Shown piece by piece: positions 10,256 to 19,518 of a stretch of 64,000 nt of DNA. The translations under genes were made by a program, and so were the position numbers. The notes under the pieces were generated by a model. That model made no database searches. It saw nothing but the letters and a program-made list of their open reading frames with translations, and had not been told where the DNA came from. Source of the stretch: Rathayibacter sp. Leaf185 (GTDB lineage Bacteria > Actinomycetota > Actinomycetes > Actinomycetales > Microbacteriaceae); assembly GCF_001423885.1 (NCBI RefSeq), contig NZ_LMPP01000004.1, forward strand, positions 124,001-188,000, written 5' to 3'. The first letter of the stretch is position 1. Every line of letters begins with the position of its first letter.

Positions 10256-10373
10256 GCCGCTCACTCGCGCGGCCCCGGCAGGCGGGCCGGTTTCAGCGCC
10301 CATTGCCGCAGAGGGTGTCGGTTTGCTACGGCGATCGGGCAGGGAGAGTCCCTCTCCTGCACTCCTGACACGC

Positions 10374-10415
10374 AGAAGGGCCGGTCGGCGGACCGCTCCG
10401 CCTCCCGGCCCTTCT
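10374..10415 (-). terminator. Terminator after clpP2
   Basis: AGAAGGGCCGG and its complement (10415-10405 and 10384-10374) form an 11-bp stem around a second small GC hairpin, nine bases after the clpP2 stop. It separates clpP2 from clpX. Confidence 0.7.
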
Positions 10416-10424
10416 GATCCTCCG

Positions 10425-11090
10425 TCAGGCCGTGAGAGCAGGAAGGCTCTTGCGGCTGGTCAGGATCTGGTCGATCAGTCCGTACTCGAGCGCGTCGTCG
10501 GCGCCCAGGATCTTGTCGCGATCGATGTCCTTCTTGACCTGCTCCGGAGTGCGGTTGGAGTGGTGCGAGAGGGTCTCCTCGAGCCACTCGCGCATGCGCA
10601 TGATCTCGGCCGCCTGGATCTCGATGTCCGAGGCCTGGCCTCCGCCCTGCTGCACGGCGGGCTGGTGGATGAGGATCCGCGCGTTCGGCAGGGCCAGGCG
10701 CTTGCCCGGCGTGCCGGCCGCGGTGAGGACGGCGGCCGCGGAGGCGGCCTGACCGAGCACGACCGTCTGGATGTGCGGGCGGATGTACTGCATCGTGTCG
10801 TAGATCGCCGTCATCGCGGTGAACGAGCCACCGGGCGAGTTGATGTACATCACGATGTCGCGGTCGGGGTCCTGGCTCTCGAGCACGAGCAGCTGCGCCA
10901 TGATGTCGTCGGCCGACGCGTCGTCGACCTGGACTCCGAGGAAGATGATGCGGTCCTCGAACAGCTTGGCGTAGGGGTCCTGGCGCTTGTAGCCGTAGGC
11001 CGTGCGCTCCTCGAAGGTGGGCAGGATGTAGCGCGAGCTCGGCGCGGCACCCGAGCCGAACGCCGTGCCGCCGAAGGTGGGGATGGTCAT
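10425..11090 (-). CDS. clpP2: ClpP2, ATP-dependent Clp protease proteolytic subunit
   Basis: A 221-residue serine protease subunit. The catalytic Ser is in GQAASAAAV, His in ILIHQP, and Asp in the KKDIDRD region. The N-terminal extension ([15 protein letters not shown]) is the form seen in ClpP2 of actinobacteria, where it docks ClpX and pairs with a ClpP1 ring. It lies 34 bases after clpP1, so the two are co-transcribed. Start ATG 11090. Confidence 0.96.
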   Translation of the reverse strand: MTIPTFGGTAFGSGAAPSSRYILPTFEERTAYGYKRQDPYAKLFEDRIIFLGVQVDDASADDIMAQLLVLESQDPDRDIVMYINSPGGSFTAMTAIYDTMQYIRPHIQTVVLGQAASAAAVLTAAGTPGKRLALPNARILIHQPAVQQGGGQASDIEIQAAEIMRMREWLEETLSHHSNRTPEQVKKDIDRDKILGADDALEYGLIDQILTSRKSLPALTA

Positions 11091-11124
11091 TGTCTGTTCC
11101 TGATCTCTCGGCTCGTCTGGTGCG

Positions 11125-11715
11125 TCAGTCGTCGATGGCGGTGCCGCCGCCGCCGGCGACGTCGGTCGCGGAGGAGCGGATGTGGTCGACGAACCCGTAG
11201 GCCAGGGCCTCCTCGGCGCTGAACCAGCGGTCGCGGTCGCCGTCCTCGTTGACCTGCTCGACGGTCTTGCCGGTCGCCTGGGCGGTGATCTCGGCGAGGC
11301 GCTTCTTCATGTCGAGGATGAGCTGCGCCTGGGTCTGGATGTCCGACGCCGTGCCTCCGAAGCCGCCGTGCGGCTGGTGGAGCAGGACGCGGGCGTTCGG
11401 CGTGATGTAGCGCTTGCCCTGGGTACCCGCGGTGAGCAGGAGCTGACCCATGGACGCCGCCATGCCGATGCCGACCGTCACGATGTCGTTCGGGACGAAC
11501 TGCATGGTGTCGTAGATCGCCATGCCCGCCGTGATCGAGCCTCCGGGCGAGTTGATGTAGAGGAAGATGTCCTTCTCGGAGTCTTCGGCCGCGAGGAGCA
11601 GGAGCTTCGCGGCGATCTCGTTCGCGTTGTCGTCGCGCACCTCAGAACCGAGCCAGATGATCCGGTCCTTGAGAAGGCGGTCGAAAACACTGTTGGGCAT
11701 AACCATGTCGGCCAT
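11125..11715 (-). CDS. clpP1: ClpP1, ATP-dependent Clp protease proteolytic subunit
   Basis: A 196-residue ClpP paralogue with Ser in [10 protein letters not shown], His in VLLHQPHGG, and an Asp in [10 protein letters not shown]. Together with ClpP2 it should form the mixed two-ring peptidase core known in actinobacteria. Start ATG 11715 is followed by a second in-frame ATG three codons on. It lies 187 bases downstream of tig, behind a tig hairpin and with its own -10 box, in the classical tig-clpP1-clpP2-clpX order. Confidence 0.96.
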   Translation of the reverse strand: MADMVMPNSVFDRLLKDRIIWLGSEVRDDNANEIAAKLLLLAAEDSEKDIFLYINSPGGSITAGMAIYDTMQFVPNDIVTVGIGMAASMGQLLLTAGTQGKRYITPNARVLLHQPHGGFGGTASDIQTQAQLILDMKKRLAEITAQATGKTVEQVNEDGDRDRWFSAEEALAYGFVDHIRSSATDVAGGGGTAIDD

Positions 11716-11749
11716 GTGTCGCTCCGTTTCAGTTGTCGCTTCGGAGGCG

Positions 11750-11755
11750 AATCTA
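11750..11755 (-). promoter_or_regulatory. -10 box TAGATT upstream of clpP1
   Basis: TAGATT (11755-11750) is 34 bases before the clpP1 start, in the gap between the tig hairpin and clpP1. No convincing -35 is seen. Confidence 0.4.
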
Positions 11756-11848
11756 TCGGACGGTGCCCGACCGATCCGGCCGTGTTCGCCGGGGGCGGAG
11801 CCCGAGCCGCCGGTGTTCGCCCGGGGCGGATTCTGCTCGCCCGAGACG

Positions 11849-11886
11849 ACGAGAGCCGCCCCCGACGGATCGGGAGCGGCTCTCGT
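11849..11886 (-). terminator. Hairpin after tig
   Basis: ACGAGAGCCGC and its complement form an 11-bp stem (11886-11876 with 11859-11849), beginning 17 bases after the tig stop. There is no T-run, so termination may be partial and allow read-through into clpP1. Confidence 0.55.
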
Positions 11887-11902
11887 CGGAGTGGCGGGTC
11901 GG

Positions 11903-13372
11903 CTACTCGGCGGCCGGAGTCTCGTCGGCGGCGGCCTCGTCGACGACCTTCTTCTTGGCGGGGGCGCGCTTGCGCTTGGGGGCGGGAGCGGGCTCCTCCT
12001 CGACGACGGGCTCGGCCTCGGCGGCGGCGGGCACGGCCTCGGACTCGGCGGGCGCCTCGACCTCGTCGGTGCCCTCCTCGGCAGCGTCGTCGTCCCCGGG
12101 AACAGCGGTGAAGCTGGTGAGGTCGACCGGGTTGCCCTCGGTGTCGGTCACCTTCGCCCTGCCCAGGACGATGGCGAGCGCCTTGTTGCGGGCGACCTCG
12201 CCGACCATCTGGCCGATCTGGTTGTTCTCGGACAGGATCTTGATGAACTCGTTCGGCTCCATGCCGTACTGCGCCGCACCCTGGATGAGGTACTGCGTGA
12301 GCTCGTCCTGGCTGACCTGGACCTTCTCCTGCTCGACGACGTGGTCGAGGAGGATCTGGGTCTTGAAGGTCTTCTCGCTGGCCTCGGTGACCTCGGCGCG
12401 GTGCTCGTCGTCCTCGAGGCGGTTCTCGCCCTCGAGGTGGCGGTGCACCTCGTCCTCGACGAGCGAGGCCGGAACGGGGACCTCGACGAGCTCGAGGAGG
12501 GCCTCGACGAGCTTCTCGCGCGCCTGGCCGCCCTGGCCGAAGACCTTCTGCTGCGACGCCTGCTCCTTGAGCGACTCGCGCAGCTCGGCGATGGTGTCGA
12601 ACTCGCTCGCGATCTGCGCGAAGTCGTCATCGGCGTCGGGGAGCTCGCGCTCCTTGACGGCGGTCAGGGTGACGGCGATCTCGGCCTGCTGGCCGGCGTG
12701 GTCGCCTCCGAGCAGCGGAGCGGTGAAGGTCGTGCTCTCGCCCGCGGTGAGCGAGTCGAGTGCCTCGTCGATTCCCTCGATCAGCTCACCCGAGCCGAGC
12801 TCGTACGAGATGGCATTGGCGGTGTCGACCTCGGCGCCGTCGATGGTCGCGATGAGGTCGATCTGCGCGAAGTCGCCGGTCTTGGCCGGACGGTCGACCG
12901 TGACGAGCGTGCCGAAGCGGCTGCGCAGCGTGTCGAGCTCGGTGTCGACGTCGGCGTCGGACACCTCCGCGGCGTCCACGGTCAGCTCGATGCCGTCGTA
13001 GTCGGGAACGGTGATCTCGGGGCGGACGTCGACCTCGATGGCGAGCTCGAGATCGCCGGTGAAGTCCTTGTCGCTGGGCCAGGTGACGATGTCCGCCTGC
13101 GGGCGGCCCAGGGGGCGCACCTCGCTCTCGCGGACGGCCTCGCGGTAGAAGCCGTCGAGGCCCTCGTTGACCGCGTGCTCGAGCACGGCGGCCTTGCCGA
13201 CGCGCTGGTCGACGATGGCCGGCGGCACCTTGCCCTTGCGGAAGCCGGGGACGTTGATCTGCTCGGCGATGTGGCCGTAGGCGTGCTTGATGCTGGGGCC
13301 GAGCTCATCGGGGCTGACCGAGATCGCGAGCTTCACGCGGGTCGGGCTGAGCTTTTCTACGGTGGTCTTCAC
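11903..13372 (-). CDS. tig: Trigger factor, ribosome-associated chaperone and prolyl isomerase
   Basis: Binds nascent chains at the ribosome exit tunnel. The 489-residue product has the N-terminal ribosome-binding signature FRKGKVPP near residue 46, then the FKBP-like isomerase domain and a long helical chaperone domain. The last ~60 residues are a low-complexity Ala/Pro/Glu tail with a basic patch ([10 protein letters not shown]), longer than in E. coli. GTG 13372 has GGAGA nine bases upstream. The gene lies directly after tRNA-Pro and before clpP1. Confidence 0.97.
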   Translation of the reverse strand: MKTTVEKLSPTRVKLAISVSPDELGPSIKHAYGHIAEQINVPGFRKGKVPPAIVDQRVGKAAVLEHAVNEGLDGFYREAVRESEVRPLGRPQADIVTWPSDKDFTGDLELAIEVDVRPEITVPDYDGIELTVDAAEVSDADVDTELDTLRSRFGTLVTVDRPAKTGDFAQIDLIATIDGAEVDTANAISYELGSGELIEGIDEALDSLTAGESTTFTAPLLGGDHAGQQAEIAVTLTAVKERELPDADDDFAQIASEFDTIAELRESLKEQASQQKVFGQGGQAREKLVEALLELVEVPVPASLVEDEVHRHLEGENRLEDDEHRAEVTEASEKTFKTQILLDHVVEQEKVQVSQDELTQYLIQGAAQYGMEPNEFIKILSENNQIGQMVGEVARNKALAIVLGRAKVTDTEGNPVDLTSFTAVPGDDDAAEEGTDEVEAPAESEAVPAAAEAEPVVEEEPAPAPKRKRAPAKKKVVDEAAADETPAAE

Positions 13373-13453
13373 GTGAGGGGATCTCCTGTGCTGGTTGGTG
13401 TCGGCGCCGTGTGACCGGTCGTCACGGGTCGAGGTCGTCACGATGAGTTCTCG

Positions 13454-13531
13454 TGGTCGGGGCGACAGGATTCGAACCTGCGACCTCCCGCTCCCAAAGC
13501 GGGCGCTCTAGCCAAGCTGAGCTACGCCCCG
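13454..13531 (-). tRNA. tRNA-Pro (anticodon TGG)
   Basis: The cloverleaf runs from CGGGGCG at 13531 to its paired CGCCCCG, followed by encoded ACCA ending at 13454. The anticodon loop TTTGGGA gives TGG, reading CCA/CCN proline codons. A -10-like TACACT (13627-13622) lies about 90 bases upstream. tig follows 81 bases downstream on the same strand. Confidence 0.96.
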
Positions 13532-13794
13532 GAATGCCCGGCCGGCTGACCGTGCCGTGAGGACTCTCGTCGAGCCCTTCCTGCACGTCCGCTCGCGCGA
13601 CACGCCGAAATGGCCTTCGCAAGTGTACTCCACGGCGACTCCGTTGCCGGGAACGCGGTCCCGGGGCGCCGCGGGACTCCGCGGCTGTCCACGACGGCGC
13701 CTCCGGTGCACTAGTGTGTTCTGGGACCTGGTGCGGAGCTGCTCCGACCGGGACCACCTGAAGGCCCCTCCGATGAGAATCGGGGCGGCGATTC

Positions 13795-13865
13795 GGGGCT
13801 GTAGCTTAGTGGTAAAGCCTCTGTCTTCCAAACAGATGATGCGAGTTCGATTCTCGTCAGCCCCT
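13795..13865 (+). tRNA. tRNA-Gly (anticodon TCC)
   Basis: GGGGCTG at 13795 pairs with the CAGCCCC ending at 13864. The anticodon loop CTTCCAA gives TCC (glycine GGA/GGG). CCA is not encoded. A strong terminator follows 10 bases later. Confidence 0.96.
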
Positions 13866-13875
13866 CTCGAACGAG

Positions 13876-13897
13876 AACCCCCGGCCACCCGGGGGTT
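13876..13897 (+). terminator. Terminator after tRNA-Gly
   Basis: AACCCCCGG pairs with its complement around a CCAC loop and runs into a T-rich tract (TTTCTTCGTTT). This is a classical intrinsic terminator. Confidence 0.85.
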
Positions 13898-13948
13898 TCT
13901 TCGTTTCGCGCCTCAGCGCCGAAGTGGCTCGTGGGGTAGCGAACGCGC

Positions 13949-14488
13949 TCAGCCGACCGGATCCGCTCCGCGGTGCAGCTCGGCGAGCGCGATGTAGGAG
14001 GCGGCGTTGCGGCGGATGCCTGCACGCTCATCGTCCGTCAGTTCACGCCGCACCTTGCCCGGGACACCGGCGATCAGCGAACCCGGAGGAACGACGGCTC
14101 CCTCGAGGACGACGGCTCCGGCCGCGACGAGCGAGCCGGATCCGATGACCGCACCGTTGAGCACCGTCGCGTTCATGCCGACCAGGACTTCGTCCTCCAG
14201 AGTGCACCCGTGGAGCACGGCGTTGTGTCCCACGGAGACGCCGGATCCGATCGTGGTGTCGTAGCCCGCGTCGACGTGCACCACGACACCGTCCTGCAGG
14301 TTGCTGCCCCGGCCGAGCCTGATGCGGGCGCTCTCCGCACGGAGCACGGCGCCGTACCAGACGCTCGACTCCTCGCTCAGCTCGACGGAGCCGACCAGTG
14401 TGGCGCCGGATGCGACCCAGGCCGAGGAGGCGACGACGGGCGTGCGGCCGGGGCCGAGGGAGAGCAGCCGAGGTGCTTCAGCAGTCAT
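13949..14488 (-). CDS. Gamma-carbonic anhydrase-like hexapeptide-repeat protein
   Basis: A 179-residue left-handed beta-helix protein of the YrdA/PaaY/CamH group. Hexapeptide repeats run from about residue 20 to 150 (for example GSVELS, GAVLRA, GSGSLVAAGAVV). Metal-ligand histidines are visible in VVHVDAG and GHNAVLHGC, the three positions used for zinc in gamma-carbonic anhydrases, so activity is possible. PaaY-like thioesterase or acyltransferase roles are the main alternatives. AAGGA lies seven bases before ATG 14488. The gene follows the two-component pair on the same strand, 70 bases away, with no evident functional link. Confidence 0.88.
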   Translation of the reverse strand: MTAEAPRLLSLGPGRTPVVASSAWVASGATLVGSVELSEESSVWYGAVLRAESARIRLGRGSNLQDGVVVHVDAGYDTTIGSGVSVGHNAVLHGCTLEDEVLVGMNATVLNGAVIGSGSLVAAGAVVLEGAVVPPGSLIAGVPGKVRRELTDDERAGIRRNAASYIALAELHRGADPVG

Positions 14489-14557
14489 GGTCGCGTCCTT
14501 CTATCGGTGTGCTGATGCTCGTCGTCACGCTGGCAACCGCGCCACGGCCGGCGTGCC

Positions 14558-15226
14558 TCAGCGCCCGTTGCGCAGCCAGGCGAGCACGGCGAGCACGCGG
14601 CGGTGGTCGGAGCCCGAGTCCTCGAGCCCCAGCTTCTGGAAGATCGAGGTCACATTCTTCTCCACCGCTCCGACGCCGATGAAAAGAGCGGAGGCGATGC
14701 CCGCGTTCGTCCGCCCCTCGGCCATCGCCTCGAGCACCTCGCGCTCGCGCGGGGTGAGTCCGGCGAGCGGATCGCGGTTGCGCTGCAGGAGGGAGGCGAC
14801 GACCTGCGGGTCGAGCACCGTTCCGCCGGCGGCGACGCGCTCGACGGCGTCGCGCAGCTCGTCGACGGAGGCGACCCGGTCTTTCAGCAGGTAGCCCATA
14901 CCCCCCTCGCCCGAGCCGAGCAGCTCGTGCGCGTAGGTGACCTCGACGTACTGGCTCAGCAGCAGCACCGCGATGTGCGGATGCAGGCGCCGGATCTCGA
15001 GGGCTGCACGCACTCCCTCGTCGCGGAACGTCGGCGGCATGCGCACGTCGAGGACGGCGACGTCGACGCCGGCCGGTTCGGAGGCGAGCGCGGCCAGCAG
15101 GCCGACGGCGTCCCCGTACGCTCCGACCACCGCGAAGCCCGCGTCCTCGAAGAGTCGGACGAGGCCCTCGCGCAGGAGGACGGAGTCCTCGGCGATGGCG
15201 ACACGGATCGGAGCTGCGGAGGTCAC
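14558..15226 (-). CDS. NarL/FixJ-type response regulator
   Basis: A 222-residue transcription factor activated by the kinase encoded just upstream. The receiver domain carries the phospho-acceptor Asp60 in AVLDVRMPP and acidic residues in AIAED. The C-terminal LuxR helix-turn-helix starts LTPREREVLEAMAEG and continues through ASALFIGVGAVEKNV. GTG 15226 begins four bases after the kinase stop, so the two are co-translated. The target genes are unknown; no autoregulatory operator is visible. Confidence 0.93.
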   Translation of the reverse strand: MTSAAPIRVAIAEDSVLLREGLVRLFEDAGFAVVGAYGDAVGLLAALASEPAGVDVAVLDVRMPPTFRDEGVRAALEIRRLHPHIAVLLLSQYVEVTYAHELLGSGEGGMGYLLKDRVASVDELRDAVERVAAGGTVLDPQVVASLLQRNRDPLAGLTPREREVLEAMAEGRTNAGIASALFIGVGAVEKNVTSIFQKLGLEDSGSDHRRVLAVLAWLRNGR

Positions 15227-15230
15227 GGAG

Positions 15231-16571
15231 TCAGACTAGGGCGCTCGGCCGGAAGGGCACATGCACGCCGATCGTCGTCGGTCCACCCGCCGGCGACTCG
15301 ACCCTGAGCACTCCGCGCAGACCCCTGATGCGGCCCTCGAGCCCCTCGAGACCGTGGCCCGCGATCGGTGCGGCGCCGCCGACTCCGTCGTCGATCACCC
15401 ACACGTCGAGCCAGCGCTCTCCCGGCGCCCCCGTCTGGCGGACGTCGAGGTGCACGCGCACCGTCTCGGCCCGGGCGTGCTTGGAGGCGTTGGCGAGCAG
15501 CTCGGCGACCACGAAGTAGACGCTGCGCTCGACCTCGGGAGGGATGTCGTCGATCGTGTGCTCGGTCAGGACCTGCACGGGGACGGGGCTCATCGCCGCG
15601 AGCGAGTGCACCGCCGCCTCGAATCCGCGGTCCTGGAGGATCGGCGGCGCAACTCCTCGCGACAGCGCACGCAGTTCGTCGAGAGCCGACGTGACGTGCG
15701 CGCGGGCCTCGTCGATGAGGGCGGCGGCCGACTCCGGATCGCTGACGACACGGTTGCGCGCCGAGCCCAGATCCATCTGCACGCGGATCAGGCGCTGCTG
15801 CGGACCGTCGTGGATGTCGCGCTCGAGCTGGCGCAGCGCCCGGTCCTCGGCGGCGACCGCGGCGCCGCGCGACGCGCTGAGCTCGGCGACCTCGCGCTGG
15901 AGCGCCTCAGAACCCCACGGGCCGAGCAGGAGCCTGTCGACGAGGTAGCGCGCGAGGGTCAGCCCGCGCGTCGCGAACGGCAGGGTCGAGACGAAGAGGA
16001 CGACCATCGCCGCGCCCGCGAGGGCGACGACGACCGCCGGGGGCTCCGGCAGCCCGAGGACACCCGTCGCCCGCTCGGCGAGCCACTGCGCGGCGCCTCC
16101 TGAACCGTCGATCATCGCGGCGAGGGTGCCGAGCCCGGCCCAGACCCAGAGCCCGAGTACACCGGAGAACAGGAGGGCGAGCAGCGGAGCGACGACGAGC
16201 GTGTGCAGCAGCGCCAGCCAGTAGTGGCCGTCGATCACCGGCCCGTAGAGCGAGAAGGTCGCGGGAGTGACGGAGGCGGGCGCACGCCGCCACTGCGGCT
16301 CGGGGATCGGCGGGCGACCGGCCAGCGTGTCGAGCGCGCAGGCGACCCGGGAGAAGTAGCGCGCCATGACGAGGGCGAGCGGGAGGAAGACGAGACCGAT
16401 CAGCACTCCGACGAGGCCGAGTGCCAGCACGAGCGCGAGCCCGGCCGCGAAGGCGCCGATCGCCGAGAGCGGCACGGCGACGAGGAGGGCGAGCACTTCG
16501 CGCGGCAGGTCGCGCCAGAGCCGGAGGTAGGCGCGGGTCGCCTCGCCGAGAGCGGAGGGGGCAGTGCTCAT
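15231..16571 (-). CDS. Membrane histidine kinase with sensor domain (NarL-system type)
   Basis: A 446-residue inner-membrane kinase. The N-terminal half matches the membrane 'sensor domain' architecture: two pairs of hydrophobic helices near residues 20-85 and 125-215, with a conserved FSRVACALDTLAG segment between. The phospho-acceptor is His254 in ERDIHDGPQQ, typical of HisKA_3 kinases. The ATPase motifs are ELLANASKHA, VIDDGVGG and GHGLEGLEGR. ATG 16571 follows GGAGAAGG. A -10-like TACTCT is at 16624-16619. The signal is unknown; members of this group often sense envelope stress. Confidence 0.92.
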   Translation of the reverse strand: MSTAPSALGEATRAYLRLWRDLPREVLALLVAVPLSAIGAFAAGLALVLALGLVGVLIGLVFLPLALVMARYFSRVACALDTLAGRPPIPEPQWRRAPASVTPATFSLYGPVIDGHYWLALLHTLVVAPLLALLFSGVLGLWVWAGLGTLAAMIDGSGGAAQWLAERATGVLGLPEPPAVVVALAGAAMVVLFVSTLPFATRGLTLARYLVDRLLLGPWGSEALQREVAELSASRGAAVAAEDRALRQLERDIHDGPQQRLIRVQMDLGSARNRVVSDPESAAALIDEARAHVTSALDELRALSRGVAPPILQDRGFEAAVHSLAAMSPVPVQVLTEHTIDDIPPEVERSVYFVVAELLANASKHARAETVRVHLDVRQTGAPGERWLDVWVIDDGVGGAAPIAGHGLEGLEGRIRGLRGVLRVESPAGGPTTIGVHVPFRPSALV

Positions 16572-16736
16572 CCGACCCTTCTCCGTGTCTGCTCGATCGG
16601 TCGTCGGGCACCGTTCCGAGAGTATCGGCGCGGAGGGTGCCGAGCGCGGGGGCTGACCCCCTGAACGAGGTCCGCGGGCACTGTCGGCACCCAGGCCAGG
16701 CTCCCCTTCTCCGGCCTTAGCGGAGCCTCCGCTTCC

Positions 16737-16764
16737 TTGCGGGCGCTGGGCTGCGGCGTACAGT
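16737..16764 (+). promoter_or_regulatory. dps promoter
   Basis: TTGCGG (16737-16742), a 16-base spacer and TACAGT (16759-16764) form a sigma-70-like promoter about 35 bases before dps. A ribosome site AAAGGAAG follows. Confidence 0.5.
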
Positions 16765-16798
16765 TGACGATCAGTCACCCCCTCTCGAAAGGAAGACG

Positions 16799-17287
16799 AT
16801 GTCCACTGCATCCGTCACGTCGCTCACCTCGTCGAACCCGGATGTCGCATCCGGAGTCGCCCAGTTCCTCAGCCCGGTCGTCATCGAGATGACCGCCCTC
16901 GCCGTCAACGGCAAGCAGGCGCACTGGCACGTCCGCGGCGCCAACTTCATCGGCGTCCACGAGCTCCTCGACACCATCGTCGCCCACGCCATCGAGTGGG
17001 CCGACCTGGCCGCCGAGCGCGTGGTCGCCCTCGGCCTGCCGGTCGACGCGCGCATCCAGACCGTCGCCTCCGCGACGCAGACCGCGCCCCTCACTCCCGG
17101 CTTCCAGCGCTCCGAGAACGCGATCGTCGAGGTGATCAACCTGATGGACGTCGCGATCACCACGGTGAACACCGCGATCGCCGAGCTCGCCGACATCGAC
17201 GCGAGCAGCCAGGACGTCGCCATCGAGATCGGTCGCGGCCTCGAGAAGGACCGCTGGTTCCTCTTCGCCCACGTCAGCGAGAGCTGA
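16799..17287 (+). CDS. dps: Dps, ferritin-like DNA-binding protein of starved cells
   Basis: A 162-residue four-helix-bundle protein forming dodecamers that oxidise and store iron and may bind DNA. The ferroxidase motif is KQAHWHVRGANFIGVHELLD (about residues 39-58), with the His and Asp/Glu ligands in place, and DLAAERVVALG follows. The N-terminus has no lysine-rich tail, so DNA binding may be weak. ATG 16799 is preceded by AAAGGAAG. It is a single-gene unit with its own promoter and terminator. Confidence 0.95.
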   Translation: MSTASVTSLTSSNPDVASGVAQFLSPVVIEMTALAVNGKQAHWHVRGANFIGVHELLDTIVAHAIEWADLAAERVVALGLPVDARIQTVASATQTAPLTPGFQRSENAIVEVINLMDVAITTVNTAIAELADIDASSQDVAIEIGRGLEKDRWFLFAHVSES

Positions 17288-17301
17288 GCGCACTCACCAC
17301 G

Positions 17302-17334
17302 ACGGCCCGCTGGATCCCTGATCCGGCGGGCCGT
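17302..17334 (+). terminator. Terminator after dps
   Basis: A 15-bp perfect stem (ACGGCCCGCTGGATC with its complement) closes a three-base loop 14 bases after the dps stop. Confidence 0.8.
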
Positions 17335-17419
17335 TCGTCGTCCCCGGTTGCCCGGGCTACTCGGTCAGCAAGGCGGGCGCCGTCCGCAGAAGGTGACGTC
17401 TTCTCACAGACCCCCGGTG

Positions 17420-18877
17420 TCAGAGCTCGTGCGTGAAGCGGCCCGCGACGAGCGTGGCGGCGACGGGCATCGTCCGCAGCTCCTCGGAGTCGGAGGCGAG
17501 CGGGTCGCGGTCGAGCACGACGAGGTCGGCCGGGTCGCCCGGCCGGGGGCGGAGACGACGCGCCCGCGTGGACGCGGTGATCGCCTCCGCAACGGTGAGA
17601 CGCTGCTCCGGGTGCCAAGGCTCCTCCCCCGCTCGCGCTCGCGACACCGCGGCCGCGATGGCGACCCACGGGTCCAGCGGCGCGACGGGAGCGTCGGAGC
17701 CGAGGACGACGGTCGCTCCGGAGTCGACGAGAGAGCGCAACGCGAAGGCCCGGTCGGTCTGCCCCCGCCAGTACCGCTCCGCGACCTCCCGGTCGTCGAG
17801 AGCGTGGGCGGGCTGCACCCCGGCGACGACGCCGAGCGCAGCGAAGCGCGGCAGGTCGGCCGCGGTCACCAGCTGCGCGTGCTCGATCCGGCCGCCGCCC
17901 ACCCGCGCGAGGGAGTCGAGCGCGATCGAGACCGCTGCGTCGCCGAGGGCGTGCACCGTCGGGCGGATCCCCGCAGCGACCGCTCGCGCGAGCAGGCCGT
18001 CGAGCTCCTCGGGTCCGACCGTCAGCACCCCCCGGCCGGCGTCCTCGCCCTCATAGGGATGAGTGCAGTACGCGGTCCGGGTGTTCAGCGAGCCATCGAT
18101 GAGCACCTTCAGCGGTCCCATCCGGAGCAGCCCCTCACCGCCGGCGAGCTCGTCGCCCGAGCGCAGACCCTCGGCGATCGCGCGCTCGAGGTCGCCGCGG
18201 TAGACCCCGGTGTCGACGCGCAGCGAGCGGACGCCGCGCTCGACGCGCCGCGTCCAGTCACCGACGTTCCAGCGCATCTCGAGGTCGACGACGCCGACGA
18301 TGCCGCGGGCCGCCGCGCGACGGGCCGCGATGTCGACGAGATCGTCCAGATCGTCGTCGCTCAGCGCCTCGAGCGCCGAGACGAGCCGGAAGCAGGCGTC
18401 CTCCCGCAGGATGTCGTCCTGCAGGGCGATCCCGTAGCGCCGGAGCGCCGTCGAGTTGGCCCACGCCGAGTGCAGGTCGCCGCTGACCAGCACGACAGGA
18501 TGCTCCGGCGCGACCTCGTCGAGCAGCGCCGTCGTCGGGAGATCCGGCCACAGTCCGTCCCGGAAGCCGAAGCCGATCAGCGTCGACGCCGTGTCGGTCG
18601 AGGAGGCGAGGCGGCCTCGGACGGCCTCGACCGCCTCCTGGGCCGACCGCGCCGTCGAGACGTCGAGCCGCGGCGCCGTCATCGACCACTGCGAGAAGTG
18701 CACGTGCTCGTCCCAGAGTCCTGGGATCAGCCAGCGGCCGTCGAACTCGCGCACCTCGTCGGCCGCGAGCGAGCCGTCGGGGCCGATGTCAGCGATCAGC
18801 CCGTCGCGGAGCAGGACCGAGACCGGCTCCTGACCGTCGAGAAGTCGGGCGCCGCGGAGGAGCAGATCCCCGCTCAT
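17420..18877 (-). CDS. Amidohydrolase family 3 (YtcJ-like) metal-dependent hydrolase
   Basis: A 485-residue TIM-barrel hydrolase. The metal motif is PGLWDEHVHFS near residue 55; HSAWANSTAL is characteristic of the Amidohydro_3/YtcJ subgroup; ERGVRSLRVD, a later VHALGDAAV and the LGSDAPVAPLDPW segment complete the set. The C-terminus carries the usual beta-sandwich piece (DLVVLDRDPL). The substrate, an amide or ester, is not predictable. ATG 18877 overlaps the upstream paiB-like stop by four bases (ATGA), so translation is coupled. Confidence 0.92.
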   Translation of the reverse strand: MSGDLLLRGARLLDGQEPVSVLLRDGLIADIGPDGSLAADEVREFDGRWLIPGLWDEHVHFSQWSMTAPRLDVSTARSAQEAVEAVRGRLASSTDTASTLIGFGFRDGLWPDLPTTALLDEVAPEHPVVLVSGDLHSAWANSTALRRYGIALQDDILREDACFRLVSALEALSDDDLDDLVDIAARRAAARGIVGVVDLEMRWNVGDWTRRVERGVRSLRVDTGVYRGDLERAIAEGLRSGDELAGGEGLLRMGPLKVLIDGSLNTRTAYCTHPYEGEDAGRGVLTVGPEELDGLLARAVAAGIRPTVHALGDAAVSIALDSLARVGGGRIEHAQLVTAADLPRFAALGVVAGVQPAHALDDREVAERYWRGQTDRAFALRSLVDSGATVVLGSDAPVAPLDPWVAIAAAVSRARAGEEPWHPEQRLTVAEAITASTRARRLRPRPGDPADLVVLDRDPLASDSEELRTMPVAATLVAGRFTHEL

Positions 18878-19494
18878 CGGGCGCGCCGCATCTCGCGCGC
18901 GAGCGGAGCGGAGGCGTACGGGCCGTCTCCGTCGAGCTCGGACAGGATCCGGTCGACGATCGCCGCCGGCTTGTTCTGGCTCATCTTCCGCTTCGCGACG
19001 ATCCGGGTCGGGCGGAGCCTGAAGCCGACCGTCCCGCTCGAGATGCGCGCGGCGTAGGCGGCATCCTCCGGAGTGCCCTCCATCCGGCGGGGCTCGGGCA
19101 GCACGTCCTCGAAGCGGTCGACGAGATCGGCCAGGGCCCGGAGGTTCTCGGCCGGCGAGAGGATCTCGGGCGTACCCGTCAGGTGCGCGGTGACGAAGTT
19201 CCAGGTCGGCACGGCCGGGTCGGCGTCGTACCAGCCGGGTGAGATGTAGCCGTGCGGCCCCTGCACGATCATCAGGACCTCGTGCGCGCCGAGCTCGTGC
19301 AGGAGGTCGTCGGGCCGGCCGACGTGACTGAAGACGACGATGTCGTCCTCGGTCTCGTCGAGCACGACCGGGTAGTGCGAGGCCACCGTCTCCCCCGCCT
19401 CCGTGTGGCTGACGATCGTCGCCCACGGGTTCTCGCGGATCAGCTGCTTGATGTCGTCGGTGTCGCTGAGCGCGAAGCTCGGGTTCTGGCGCAT
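18874..19494 (-). CDS. PaiB-like FMN-binding protein
   Basis: A 206-residue split-barrel protein of the FMN-binding negative transcriptional regulator group. It begins SFALSDTDDIKQLIREN and has the family segments ATIVSHTEAG, HYPVVLDE and MIVQGPHGYISPGWY. Despite the family name, DNA binding is doubtful; a flavin or haem-utilisation role is the alternative. GAGAGGA precedes ATG 19494. It begins 24 bases after nei and overlaps the amidohydrolase, so all belong to one operon. Confidence 0.9.
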   Translation of the reverse strand: MRQNPSFALSDTDDIKQLIRENPWATIVSHTEAGETVASHYPVVLDETEDDIVVFSHVGRPDDLLHELGAHEVLMIVQGPHGYISPGWYDADPAVPTWNFVTAHLTGTPEILSPAENLRALADLVDRFEDVLPEPRRMEGTPEDAAYAARISSGTVGFRLRPTRIVAKRKMSQNKPAAIVDRILSELDGDGPYASAPLAREMRRAR

Positions 19495-19518
19495 CGGGTC
19501 CTCTCGAGGGTCAGACGG